From Agromyces mediolanus (lineage in GTDB: Bacteria; Actinomycetota; Actinomycetes; Actinomycetales; Microbacteriaceae): a DNA stretch of 64,000 bases. Shown here in pieces: positions 1 through 7,849 of the stretch. The translations under genes were made by a program, and so were the position numbers. The DNA lies in assembly GCF_023715325.1 (NCBI RefSeq), contig NZ_JAMBNX010000006.1, positions 62,001-126,000 on the forward strand, read 5' to 3'. The notes under the pieces were generated by a model. That model did no database searches. It worked only from the letters and a program-made list of their open reading frames with translations, and was not told where the DNA came from. The stretch's first letter is position 1; the number at the start of each line of letters is the position of its first letter.

Positions 1-1590
1 GAGCTCGACGAGCTCGCCGCCCTGCAGCACGCCGACGCGGTCGGCGAGGAGCTCGACGACGGCGAGGTCGTGGCTGATGAACAGCGCGGCGAAGCCCAGT
101 TCGCGCTGCAGGGACGTGAAGATGTCGAGCACGCGCGCCTGCACCGAGACGTCGAGGGCGGAGGTGGGCTCGTCGGCGATCACGAGCTCCGGATCGAGGG
201 CGAGCGCCCTGGCGAGGCCCACCCGCTGGCGCTGCCCGCCGGAGAGCTCGAAGGGGTACCGGCTCGCGTAGGAGCCGGGGAGCTCGACAGCGTCGAGCAG
301 CTCCGTCGCGCGGGCGCGGTGCGTCGAGCGGCCACCGGCCACGCGGTGGATGCGCATCGGCTCGATGACGCAGTCCTCGATCGTCATGAAGGAGTTGAAC
401 GAGGCCGCCGGGTCCTGGAAGACGAAGCCGATCCGGCGACGGAGCGCGCGCAAGCGGCGCCGCGACTGACCGCGGAGCTCGACGCCGAGCACCTCCAGGC
501 GGCCGGTGGCGACGGTCTCGAGCCCGCCGATGGCGCGGCCGATCGTCGATTTGCCCGAGCCGGACTCGCCGACGAGGCCCACGACTTCGCCCCGGGCGAT
601 CTCCAGCGAGACCCCGCGCACGGCGCGAACGGGCTTCGTGCCGAAGCCGCTGCGGTACTCGATGTCGACGCCATCGAGCAGCACGGCCGGGGCGGTCGCC
701 GCCGACGGGGCCGGGGTCGGGGCCGGGGCGACCGGGACGGCGGATGCCGCCGACGAGACGGATGCCGGCGAGGCATCCGGCTCGTCCCGTCCACCGCCGA
801 GCCGTGGGACCGCGGCGAGCAGCTGCCGTGTGTACGCCTCGCGCGGCGCACGGAACAGCTCGTCGACGGGGGCGAGCTCGACGAGCTCGCCGCGGTACAT
901 GACCGCGACCCGGTCGGCGAGGTCGGCCACGACGCCCATGTTGTGCGTGATCAGCACGATCGAGGCGCCGAACTCGTCGCGGCACTCGCGGAGCAGCTCG
1001 AGGATCTCGGCCTGCACCGTCACGTCGAGCGCCGTCGTCGGCTCGTCGGCGATGATGACCGACGGCCGCAGGGCCAGCGCCATGGCGATCACGATGCGCT
1101 GCTTCTGGCCGCCCGAGAACTGGTGCGGGTAGTCGCCGAGGCGGCGCTCGGGGTCGGGGATGCCGACCGCGCGGAGCATGTCGACCGTCCGCCGGCGGCG
1201 CTCGGCCGGCTCGGACACGCCGTGCGCGCGCAGTCCCTCCTCGAGCTGCCAGCCGATCGGGAAGACCGGGTTCAGCGCGGTCGAGGGTTCCTGGAAGATC
1301 ATGGCCGCCTCGCCGCCGCGGATCGCGCGGAGCGCGTCGGGCGCGGCCTGCAGCACGTCGGCGCCGCCGAGCAGCACCCGTCCGCCGGTGCGGGTCCGCG
1401 GCGGCAGCAGGCCGAGCGCGGCCCGAGCCGTCAGCGTCTTGCCGGACCCCGACTCCCCGACGATGGCGAGGATCTCGCCACGCTGCAGCTCGAGGGTGAC
1501 GCCGCGCACCGCGTGCACAGTGCCCTGCGGGGTGTCGATGTCGAGCGTGAGCTCCTCGAAGTGGAGCGGCGCGGTGGGCTCGCCGGTCAT
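1..1590 (-). CDS. Fused peptide ABC transporter ATP-binding protein (DppD-DppF type), C-terminus beyond window
   Basis: Energises peptide import through the two permeases encoded just upstream. About 530 residues are visible and the frame is still open at base 1, so a few tens of residues are missing. Two full ABC domains lie in tandem. The first has Walker A GESGSGKT (residues 45-52), signature FSGGQKQR and Walker B IIADEPTTALD. An Ala/Pro-rich linker (PVAPAPTPAPSAA) follows. The second has GESGSGKS, LSGGQRQR and VIADEPTSALD. Single-chain DppD-DppF fusions are common in actinobacteria; the second peptide transporter of this window keeps the two ATPases separate. The ATG overlaps the stop of the preceding permease (ATGA), implying translational coupling. 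Confidence 0.93.
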   Translation of the reverse strand, partial: MTGEPTAPLHFEELTLDIDTPQGTVHAVRGVTLELQRGEILAIVGESGSGKTLTARAALGLLPPRTRTGGRVLLGGADVLQAAPDALRAIRGGEAAMIFQEPSTALNPVFPIGWQLEEGLRAHGVSEPAERRRRTVDMLRAVGIPDPERRLGDYPHQFSGGQKQRIVIAMALALRPSVIIADEPTTALDVTVQAEILELLRECRDEFGASIVLITHNMGVVADLADRVAVMYRGELVELAPVDELFRAPREAYTRQLLAAVPRLGGGRDEPDASPASVSSAASAVPVAPAPTPAPSAATAPAVLLDGVDIEYRSGFGTKPVRAVRGVSLEIARGEVVGLVGESGSGKSTIGRAIGGLETVATGRLEVLGVELRGQSRRRLRALRRRIGFVFQDPAASFNSFMTIEDCVIEPMRIHRVAGGRSTHRARATELLDAVELPGSYASRYPFELSGGQRQRVGLARALALDPELVIADEPTSALDVSVQARVLDIFTSLQRELGFAALFISHDLAVVELLADRVGVLQGGELVEL

Positions 1591-2570
1591 CGCTTCACCT
1601 CCTGACGGAATCGGCCGGGCGTGACGACGGCGGCCATGCGGGCGAAGACGCCCGGCTTGCCGACGAGGGAGCGCGAGCGCTGGTCGACGAGGTCGCGCAG
1701 GCCGTCGCCGATGAGGTTGAGCGCGAGCACCGTCACGATCAGGAAGCCGCTCGTGATGAGGATCATCTGCGGCGCCTGCATCAGCACCGACTTGCCGTCG
1801 TAGAGGATGTTGCCCCAGCTCGCCTGCGGGGCCGGCACGCCGGCGCCGAGGAAGCTCATCGCCGCCTCGGTGATGACGGACTCGGCGAAGGTGAAGGTGG
1901 ACTGCACGACGAGCACCGAGAGCGTGTTCGGCAGGATGTGCCGCCACATCAGGTGCAGCATGCCGGCGCCCTGCATCGTGCTCGCGGTGACGAAGGTCTC
2001 CGACGTGACCGCGAGCGCCCGGGACCGCACCAGCCGCGCGATGCCGGGCGTGTAGACGATCGTGAGGGCGATCACGAGGTTCGTGACGCTGGGCCCGAGG
2101 GCTGCGGTGAGCGCGACGGCGAGCAGGATGGCGGGGATCGCCATGAGGCCGTCGCAGATGCGCATCAGCACCTGGTCGAGCACGCTGTTGAAGACAGCGG
2201 CGATGCCGATGATCGCGCCGAGCACGCCGCTCACGAGGGCGACGACGAAGCCGACGAGGAGCGAGGTCGAGGCGCCGGAGACGATGCGCGCGAACAGGTC
2301 GCGGCCGAAGTTGTCGGTGCCGAAGAGATGCTCCGGCGAGGGCGGCGCGAGCCGGTTCGCGGGGTCGACCGCATAGGGGTCGAGCTGCAGCAGCGGCGGC
2401 AGCACGTAGGAGACGACGAAGATGACCACGATGACGACGAGGCCGGTCATGAGCCCGGTGTTGCCGAGCATGCGGCGCCACAGCGAGTCGCGGCCTGCGG
2501 CCGGCTGCATGGCGAGCACCGTGGTGCTGGGCGCTGCGGTGTTCGCGGTCGCGGGGGAGGTGGGGGCCAT
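1587..2570 (-). CDS. Peptide ABC transporter permease (DppC-like)
   Basis: Second membrane subunit of the peptide importer, 327 residues. An unusually long Ala/Thr/Pro-rich cytoplasmic N-terminus (about 30 residues) precedes a first membrane segment at about 42-60. The HLFGTDNFGRDLFARI motif that opens the BPD_transp_1 domain of DppC proteins follows, then five further hydrophobic segments and an EAA-type coupling loop (TMQGAGMLHLMWRHILPN) that should contact the ATPase. It sits 3 bases downstream of the DppB-like gene and overlaps the ATPase gene by 4 bases, so the three are one operon. The family is recognised with confidence; the exact substrate cannot be read from a permease. Confidence 0.93.
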   Translation of the reverse strand: MAPTSPATANTAAPSTTVLAMQPAAGRDSLWRRMLGNTGLMTGLVVIVVIFVVSYVLPPLLQLDPYAVDPANRLAPPSPEHLFGTDNFGRDLFARIVSGASTSLLVGFVVALVSGVLGAIIGIAAVFNSVLDQVLMRICDGLMAIPAILLAVALTAALGPSVTNLVIALTIVYTPGIARLVRSRALAVTSETFVTASTMQGAGMLHLMWRHILPNTLSVLVVQSTFTFAESVITEAAMSFLGAGVPAPQASWGNILYDGKSVLMQAPQMILITSGFLIVTVLALNLIGDGLRDLVDQRSRSLVGKPGVFARMAAVVTPGRFRQEVKR

Positions 2571-2573
2571 CGC

Positions 2574-3524
2574 TCAGGCCTTTCCGACGCGCACCCGCGG
2601 GTCGACGATGCCGTAGAGCAGGTCGATGAGCAGGTTCGTGAGCAGGTAGATGAGGGTGACGAAGAGGATCACGCCCTGGATGACGGGGTAGTCGCGGCGG
2701 GCGATCGAGGTGACGAGCAGCTGCCCGAGGCCCGGGATGTTGAAGATCGTCTCGGTGACGGCGGCCCCCGTGACGAGCCCGCCGAGCGAGAGGCCGATGA
2801 TGGTGAGCACCGGCAGGCTCGCGTTCTTCAGGGTGTGGCTGAACAGCAGCCGGCCCTCGGCGACACCGCGGGAGCGGGCCGCGTCGATGTAGTCGGCGTT
2901 CAGCACGTCGAGCACGGCGGCCCGGGTGGTGCGGGTGATCAGGGCGGCCGTGATCGCGCCGAGCGCGATGCCCGGCATGATCAGGGTGCGGATGCCGCCG
3001 GCGAAGTCCTCGAAGGGGTTCACGTAGCCCGAGATCGGCAGCCAGCGCAGCATCAGGCCGAACACGACCATCAGGGCGAGGGCGAGCACGAAGCTCGGCA
3101 CCGTCATGCCGATCAGGGTGAAGCCCATCACCGAGCGGTCGAGCCGACCGCCGCGGAATCGTGCGGCGAGGGTGCCGAACGGCACCGAGAGCACGATGGC
3201 GACGATGATCGCGATCACGGCGAGTTGGATGGTCGGCACCGCGTTGTCCCCGATCGCCTCCGTCACGCTCTTGCGCAGGAAGTAGGAATCCCCGAAGTCG
3301 CCGGTGAGCACGCCGCCGACCCAGCCGAGGTACTGCTCGACGAGGGGCCGGTCGAGGCCCATGCTCTCGCGGAGCGCGGCGACCTGCTCGTTCGTCGCGT
3401 TCTGCCCGAGGATGGCGCGGGCCGGGTCGCCGGGCGTCAGGTGGATGAGCGAGAAGATCACCACCGATACGACGAAGAGGACAGGCAGCAGGCTGAGCAG
3501 CCGTCGGAAGATGAATCTGAGCAT
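2574..3524 (-). CDS. Peptide ABC transporter permease (DppB-like)
   Basis: First membrane subunit of the peptide importer, 316 residues, the usual DppB length. The N-terminus MLRFIFRRLLSLLPVLFVVS begins with the typical short basic stretch and first membrane helix. The conserved LTPGDPARAILG segment follows at about 30-41, as does the EAA loop region RSRGVAEGRLLFSHTLKN. It ends with the DppB-type tail GIVDPRVRVGKA. It lies 89 bases after the binding-protein gene, across a hairpin at 3557-3599 that may lower permease expression relative to the binding protein. Confidence 0.94.
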   Translation of the reverse strand: MLRFIFRRLLSLLPVLFVVSVVIFSLIHLTPGDPARAILGQNATNEQVAALRESMGLDRPLVEQYLGWVGGVLTGDFGDSYFLRKSVTEAIGDNAVPTIQLAVIAIIVAIVLSVPFGTLAARFRGGRLDRSVMGFTLIGMTVPSFVLALALMVVFGLMLRWLPISGYVNPFEDFAGGIRTLIMPGIALGAITAALITRTTRAAVLDVLNADYIDAARSRGVAEGRLLFSHTLKNASLPVLTIIGLSLGGLVTGAAVTETIFNIPGLGQLLVTSIARRDYPVIQGVILFVTLIYLLTNLLIDLLYGIVDPRVRVGKA

Positions 3525-3556
3525 CGGGTCTCCGGGGACGAGGGGGAGCGGGGGAT

Positions 3557-3599
3557 GGGGCGGACGGGGCGGAGCTTCGTGCTCCGACTCACCCGCCCC
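3557..3599 (-). terminator. Nested hairpin between binding-protein and permease genes (attenuator-like)
   Basis: GGGGCGG (3557-3563) pairs with CCGCCCC (3593-3599), enclosing a perfect inner stem CGGAGC-N5-GCTCCG (3570-3586). No U-tract follows on the minus strand. Position after a lipoprotein gene and before its permeases suggests partial termination or protection of the 3' end of the binding-protein message. Confidence 0.45.
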
Positions 3600-3613
3600 G
3601 GGCGTTCAGCCGG

Positions 3614-5221
3614 TCACTTCCAGCTGGCGTTCCACCACACGAAGTGCGAGTTGAACACCGGCAGCTCGAGGTCCTTGCTCGCCGCGTACACGTTGTGCGC
3701 GTCGCCGAGGCGGGTGAGCGGGCGGTACGTCTCGATGTACTGCTGCATCTCGTCGAAGATCAGGGTCGCATCGTCCTGCGTCGGCGCCGCGCGGAAGCGC
3801 GCGAGCAGATCGTGCAGCTCGGGGGTGTCGTAGTAGCCCGCGCGGTTCGGCAGGAAGCCGACGGTCTGCGTCGGGTCGGTGACGGTGCCCTGCGGGATGA
3901 TCGTGAGGTCCCACTCGTCGCGGCCCTCTTTGTACTTGTCGAAGTACGAGGCCCACTCGAGCGCCTCCAGCTTGACGTCGACCCCGATGCCCTTGAGCTG
4001 CTCGGCGACGACGACTGCGGCGTTGTAGGCCTCGGTGTAGTCGCGGGTGACGAGCAGCGTGACGGGCTCGCCGGCGTAGCCGCCCTCGGCGAGGAGCGCC
4101 TTCGCCGCCGCAGTGTCGGCCGAGTTGAACGCGGCCTTGCCGACCTCGGTGTCCCAGATCGCCTGCTGCGGTTCGGTCATGTTGTGGTGCACGAGGTCGT
4201 ACAGCTCCTCGGAGCCGACCGAGGCGAGCATGATCGGGTCGCGGTCGAGCGCCGTGTTCACCGCCTGTCGGTTGACGACGTTCTCGAACGGGCCGCCGGC
4301 GCGGTCGCTGTAGACGAGGTTGATCGGGCCGATCGTGTAGGTGCCGAGGACGAGGTTCGGGTCCTCCTGGAACTGCGTCAGCCCGTCGAACGGCAGCTCG
4401 GGGGTGACGTCGTACTGGCCCGACTGCATGCCCATGGTGCGCGTCGCGGCATCCGGGACGAAGCTGAAGACGACCTCGTTCAGCACGGCGTCCTTCGCTC
4501 CGGCGCGACCGCTCGACGGAGCGTCGACCGACTGGTAGTCGTCCCACTTCTCGATGACGATCCGCTGGTCGGCGTCCCACTCCTTGAGCGTGTACGGACC
4601 GGTGCCGACGATGTCCTGCACGGGCTCGTCGCCGAACTCCTCGATGACCTCGGAGGGCATGATCGCCGGGTACGAGGTGCCGATGTCCGAGAGGTACAGC
4701 AGGTGCAGGAAGCTCGCCGTCGGCACCGTGAGCTTCACGGTGGAGTCGTCGACCTCGGTCCACTCGGAGCCGTCGAACGCGCCGTCGGCGGCGATCGAGA
4801 CCCGCGTCCAGCGGTTCATCGAGTCGACGACGTCGGTCGCGGTGAGATCGGAGCCGTCGTGGAACTTCACGCCCTCGCGCAGGACGAAGGTGTACTCGAG
4901 GCCGTCGTCGCTGCGCTCGAACGACTCGGCGAGCATCGGCTGCGGGACGAGATTCTCGTCGGTGACGACGAGGGTCTCGTAGATCGAACCGGTGATCTCG
5001 CCCATGATCGACTCGGTCGAGATCTGCGGGTCGAGCGTCGACGGCTGCGCGGGCGTCACGACGTTGACGACGTCCTTCGCGGCGTCGCCGCCGTCGCCGG
5101 ACGCCGCGCAGCCGCTCAGCACGAGCGCGCCGGACGCGACGATCGCGGAGACGGCGCTCGCACGGCGGAGGCTCCGCCGACGGCGGGGGATGCCGGATGC
5201 TCCGGTCACGGGTGTGGGCAT
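3614..5221 (-). CDS. Peptide ABC transporter substrate-binding lipoprotein (SBP family 5)
   Basis: Extracellular peptide receptor of the importer, 535 residues, normal for SBP_bac_5. The start is the ATG at 5221, preceded on the minus strand by AGAGGAAGG with a 6-base spacing; an open frame continues far upstream of it but only as a shadow of the neighbouring gene. A basic N-terminus (RRRRSLRR) leads to a lipoprotein signal ending in VLSGC (Cys38). The family core VTPAQPSTLDPQ follows directly, then GLEYTFVLREGVKFHDG, and GTGPYTLKEWDADQRI. The gene overlaps the end of the S51 peptidase gene by 16 bases, so transport and peptide hydrolysis are expressed together. Substrate unknown; peptide is inferred from family and context. 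Confidence 0.92.
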   Translation of the reverse strand: MPTPVTGASGIPRRRRSLRRASAVSAIVASGALVLSGCAASGDGGDAAKDVVNVVTPAQPSTLDPQISTESIMGEITGSIYETLVVTDENLVPQPMLAESFERSDDGLEYTFVLREGVKFHDGSDLTATDVVDSMNRWTRVSIAADGAFDGSEWTEVDDSTVKLTVPTASFLHLLYLSDIGTSYPAIMPSEVIEEFGDEPVQDIVGTGPYTLKEWDADQRIVIEKWDDYQSVDAPSSGRAGAKDAVLNEVVFSFVPDAATRTMGMQSGQYDVTPELPFDGLTQFQEDPNLVLGTYTIGPINLVYSDRAGGPFENVVNRQAVNTALDRDPIMLASVGSEELYDLVHHNMTEPQQAIWDTEVGKAAFNSADTAAAKALLAEGGYAGEPVTLLVTRDYTEAYNAAVVVAEQLKGIGVDVKLEALEWASYFDKYKEGRDEWDLTIIPQGTVTDPTQTVGFLPNRAGYYDTPELHDLLARFRAAPTQDDATLIFDEMQQYIETYRPLTRLGDAHNVYAASKDLELPVFNSHFVWWNASWK

Positions 5222-6579
5222 GGTGCGCCTTCCTCTGTGGTGATGGGGACTGCTGTGGTGATGGGGACTGCTGTGGTGGTGGGGATGAGCTCGTCTGCGG
5301 GTGGCGCGGTGACCGGCGCCGGGGCGATCGAGACGAGCAGTTCGCCGAAGCCGCCGTCGGCGGTCCAGACGGTGCGCTCGTCGCGGCAGAGGGTGGTGCG
5401 GTAGCGCGGCTCGGACTCGGCGGAGTCGCCGTGCGCGGTGCGCGCCCCGGAGGCGAGGAGCTGCGTGGCGAGCCGGAGGAGCGGTCGCGAGCCGTCGGCG
5501 GCCCAGGCGTCCGAGACCGGGTCGGGTGCGGCGGCCGCACCGGGACCCGACCGCACGGCGCCCGCGCGCTCGACGCGGCCGGCGCCGAAATCGATGGCGT
5601 CGCCGTGGAGGAGCCGGCTCCAGCGCACCCCGGTGACCGCGTCGCCGGCATCGGCTGCCCCGACCGAGCGCGCCGCCGAGGCATCCACGTCGGTCTCCTC
5701 GCTCTCGGTGACGTCGACGAGGTGCACGCCGCGCTCGCCGATGACCTCGCCGCGGCGGGTGGCGCGGTCGTACACGAGCGCCGTGTGCTCGTCGACGCCG
5801 ACGAGCGAGCCGCGGCCGAGCGCGCGGGCGAGGCGGATGGCCCGGGGCAGCCGGCCCCACTCGGCGAAGTGCGAGTCGAGCAGCGCCTCGGGGAAGAGGC
5901 CGAGGCCCCCGGCCGGGACATAGCGCAGCCGCTCGTCGTCGGCGTAGCCGACCTCGGCGCCGAGGCGCCAGCTCTCGTGCACCCCACCGCCCGAGACCAT
6001 GCCGGCGCCCTGCTGCACCGCGAGCCCCGCGCTCGTGCCCGCGACCACGCCGCCGCGCGCGAGCACCCCGCGGATCGCGGTGAGCACGGGAGTGTCGCGG
6101 CGCTCGCCGAAGGGTGGAGCGCCGGCCGAGGCGGCGGCGCCGGTGCTGCGGTGCAGCGCCAGCACGTAGTGCGTCTGGTCGCCGCCGCCGAGGAACACGC
6201 CGTCGCACGAGTCGACGAGGGCCGCGAGCTCGGCGCGCTCCGCGTGCTCGGCGAGGTAGCGCTGGCCGGGGAACCGGGGCGCCGCAGCGACGCCGACGGG
6301 GATCGGAACGCCCTCGGCGCCGTGCCGGGCGAAGAGTGCCGCGTAGTAGCGCCCGTCGGCGGCGTCGTGCTCGACGCCGGGGTCGTTCGTGGTCTCGTCG
6401 TCGGCGGAGCGGGCGGGCTCGGACGCCGTCGTGAGGATCGCGATGCGCGGCGGGCGTCCTGGCGCCGGACTGGCGCTCGCCGCGAGCTGCACGATGCGGT
6501 CGAGGATGCCGGGATGCTCGTCGAGCGCGCCGCCGATCAGCACGAGGGTGCCGCGGGCGTCGTCGTGGGTGGCGGTCAC
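5206..6579 (-). CDS. Peptidase S51, cyanophycinase-like
   Basis: Likely a cytoplasmic serine peptidase of family S51, which includes cyanophycinase and aspartyl dipeptidase. 457 residues from the GTG at 6579, chosen because AGAGGAG stands 5-6 bases upstream; an in-frame ATG 66 bases earlier lacks such a site. Visible family features: TLVLIGGALDEHPGILDRIV (residues 8-27), VFLGGGDQTHYV, the nucleophile elbow GTSAGLAVQQGAG, and LVGVDEHTALVYDRAT. No signal peptide. After the core there is an extra C-terminal region of about 150 residues with Ala/Asp-rich stretches, ending in two and a half copies of TTAVPI. First gene of the peptide-importer operon, divergent from the RpiR regulator. Substrate could be cyanophycin-derived or other Asp-containing peptides; this is inference. 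Confidence 0.82.
   Translation of the reverse strand: MTATHDDARGTLVLIGGALDEHPGILDRIVQLAASASPAPGRPPRIAILTTASEPARSADDETTNDPGVEHDAADGRYYAALFARHGAEGVPIPVGVAAAPRFPGQRYLAEHAERAELAALVDSCDGVFLGGGDQTHYVLALHRSTGAAASAGAPPFGERRDTPVLTAIRGVLARGGVVAGTSAGLAVQQGAGMVSGGGVHESWRLGAEVGYADDERLRYVPAGGLGLFPEALLDSHFAEWGRLPRAIRLARALGRGSLVGVDEHTALVYDRATRRGEVIGERGVHLVDVTESEETDVDASAARSVGAADAGDAVTGVRWSRLLHGDAIDFGAGRVERAGAVRSGPGAAAAPDPVSDAWAADGSRPLLRLATQLLASGARTAHGDSAESEPRYRTTLCRDERTVWTADGGFGELLVSIAPAPVTAPPADELIPTTTAVPITTAVPITTEEGAPCPHP
5236..5289. repeat. 18-bp in-frame tandem repeat in the tail of the S51 peptidase gene
   Basis: The unit TGTGGTGATGGGGACTGC occurs at 5236-5253 and again, identically, at 5254-5271, followed by a degenerate third copy. 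It is six codons long, so copy-number change keeps frame. It lies immediately before the ribosome binding site of the downstream lipoprotein gene. Confidence 0.85.
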
Positions 6580-6655
6580 GGTACTCCTCTCCGAGTACGG
6601 GATCGGGCTCCGGCGGGGGCCGGATGCGCGGTGCAAGTATTTCACATCGAGATAG

Positions 6656-6680
6656 AATGTCCAGAATCGAAATGGACATT
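6656..6680. promoter_or_regulatory. Inverted repeat in divergent promoter region (candidate RpiR operator)
   Basis: AATGTCCA (6656-6663), 9-base spacer, TGGACATT (6673-6680): perfect 8-base arms in the only A+T-richer stretch between the divergent S51 and RpiR genes. Best candidate for binding by the adjacent RpiR protein. A TAGACT box at 6719-6724 could be the -10 element of the regulator gene. Confidence 0.5.
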
Positions 6681-6811
6681 TCAGTCGTTCGCCGCCCGGG
6701 CACGGGGTGGCCCGTTGCTAGACTCGCGACGTCCGATGTCGCGGTCGACCGGGTTCGCCATCGCCGGCCGGGGCTCGGCGACGGAGATGCGTCGCAGACC
6801 GAAGGACCCAG

Positions 6812-7711
6812 ATGAACCCCGATTCCCCTCGATCCGCCGCCGCGTCGGGCGATCTCGCCGAGGAATCGGTCGCCGCACGCATCCGTGAGCGTATGGGCGA
6901 CTGCAGCCCGGCCGAGCGCAAGGTCGCCCGCACGCTGCTCGCCGCCTATCCGGTCGCGGGCTTCGAGACCGTCGCGGGCCTCGCCGACCTCGCCGCCGTG
7001 AGCGGCGCCACCGTGGTGCGTTTCGCGACCCGGCTCGGCTACCGCGGCTTCCCCGACTTCCAGCGCGCGCTCCGGCACGAGCTCGAGCAGCGCAGCGCCT
7101 CGCCCGCCTCGCTCTACGAGCGGATCGGTGCGGCGGGCGCCTCGGCATCCAGTGATCTCGCGTCCCTCGGCGACGCCCCCGCCGACGACGTCCGCGCCAC
7201 CTTCGCGGGCCTGTCCGAGCACGACTTCGCGACCACCGTCGACGCGATCGCGAACCCGAAGCGCCGCGTCTGGCTCGCTGGCGGGCGGTACAGCGGATTC
7301 CTCGCCGAGTACCTGCAGGCGAGCCTGCAGCAACTGCGTCCCGCGGTGCAGATGGTGCCGCGCATGGCGAGCCTGCGCGCTGCGACGATGGCGGGCTTCG
7401 ATGCGAGGGACGTGCTCGTCGTCTTCGACTTCCGTCGCTACGAGGCCGAGACCCGCCGGCTCGTGCAGCACGCGAAGGCGCGCAAGGCGACCGTCGTGCT
7501 CGTGACCGATCGCTGGGTGTCGCCGTGCGCCGGCGACGCAGACACCGTGCTGTCGAGCCTCGCCTCCGAGCGCGGCCCGTTCGACTCCGTCGTGCCCGTC
7601 ATGGCGCTCATCGAAGCGATCTTCGAGGCCGTGCTGACCCGGCTCGGGCCGCCCGCGCGGGAGCGGATGGAGCGCATCGAGCGCACCGTGCAGGAGCTCG
7701 AGCTGCTCTGA
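6812..7711 (+). CDS. RpiR/MurR-family transcriptional regulator
   Basis: DNA-binding regulator with an N-terminal HTH_6 domain (about residues 18-95: SPAERKVARTLLAAYP, SGATVVRFATRLGYRGFPDF) and a C-terminal SIS domain (about 125-280), where RpiR proteins normally bind a phosphosugar or similar metabolite. 299 residues, normal length. ATG 6812 sits a few bases after GAAGGACC. Divergent from the S51/peptide-import operon and upstream of an M20 peptidase, so it probably controls both, perhaps through the repeats at 6656-6680 and 7775-7830. Unusual point: the surrounding genes handle peptides, not sugars, so the effector is not obvious. Confidence 0.92.
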   Translation: MNPDSPRSAAASGDLAEESVAARIRERMGDCSPAERKVARTLLAAYPVAGFETVAGLADLAAVSGATVVRFATRLGYRGFPDFQRALRHELEQRSASPASLYERIGAAGASASSDLASLGDAPADDVRATFAGLSEHDFATTVDAIANPKRRVWLAGGRYSGFLAEYLQASLQQLRPAVQMVPRMASLRAATMAGFDARDVLVVFDFRRYEAETRRLVQHAKARKATVVLVTDRWVSPCAGDADTVLSSLASERGPFDSVVPVMALIEAIFEAVLTRLGPPARERMERIERTVQELELL

Positions 7712-7726
7712 GCGGCGCCCGATCAT

Positions 7727-7762
7727 CGAGTTGCCCGACTCGCATGGAAGTTGGGCAACTCG
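7727..7762 (+). terminator. Perfect 10-bp stem after the RpiR gene
   Basis: CGAGTTGCCC (7727-7736), 16-base loop, GGGCAACTCG (7753-7762), starting 16 bases after the regulator stop. No T-run follows. The outer CGAGTTGC...GCAACTCG resembles the ends of the 73-bp palindromic element found three times later in the window. Confidence 0.5.
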
Positions 7763-7774
7763 GGGATTCCGCTC

Positions 7775-7830
7775 AGAAACGAGCGTTTCTGTTCGTGTAT
7801 GGTCGTCGGTGATCTGCAACGAATGTTGCA
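7775..7830. promoter_or_regulatory. Two palindromes flanking a TATGGT box upstream of the M20 peptidase gene
   Basis: AGAAACgagcGTTTCT (7775-7790) and TGCAACgaatGTTGCA (7815-7830) are both perfect 6-4-6 palindromes whose centres are exactly 40 bases apart. A possible -10 element, TATGGT (7798-7803), lies between them, so they would cover the -35 region and the early transcribed region. Likely regulator sites; which protein binds is unknown. Confidence 0.5.
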
Positions 7831-7849
7831 GACGCCGAACGGAGGCCCC

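Noticed and set aside
5222..7819. Long minus-strand open frame extending the first binding protein to 1401 codons
   Set aside because: The part upstream of 5221 is antisense or out of frame to the S51 and RpiR genes, Arg/Ala-rich and without domains; the ATG at 5221 has a ribosome site and signal peptide.
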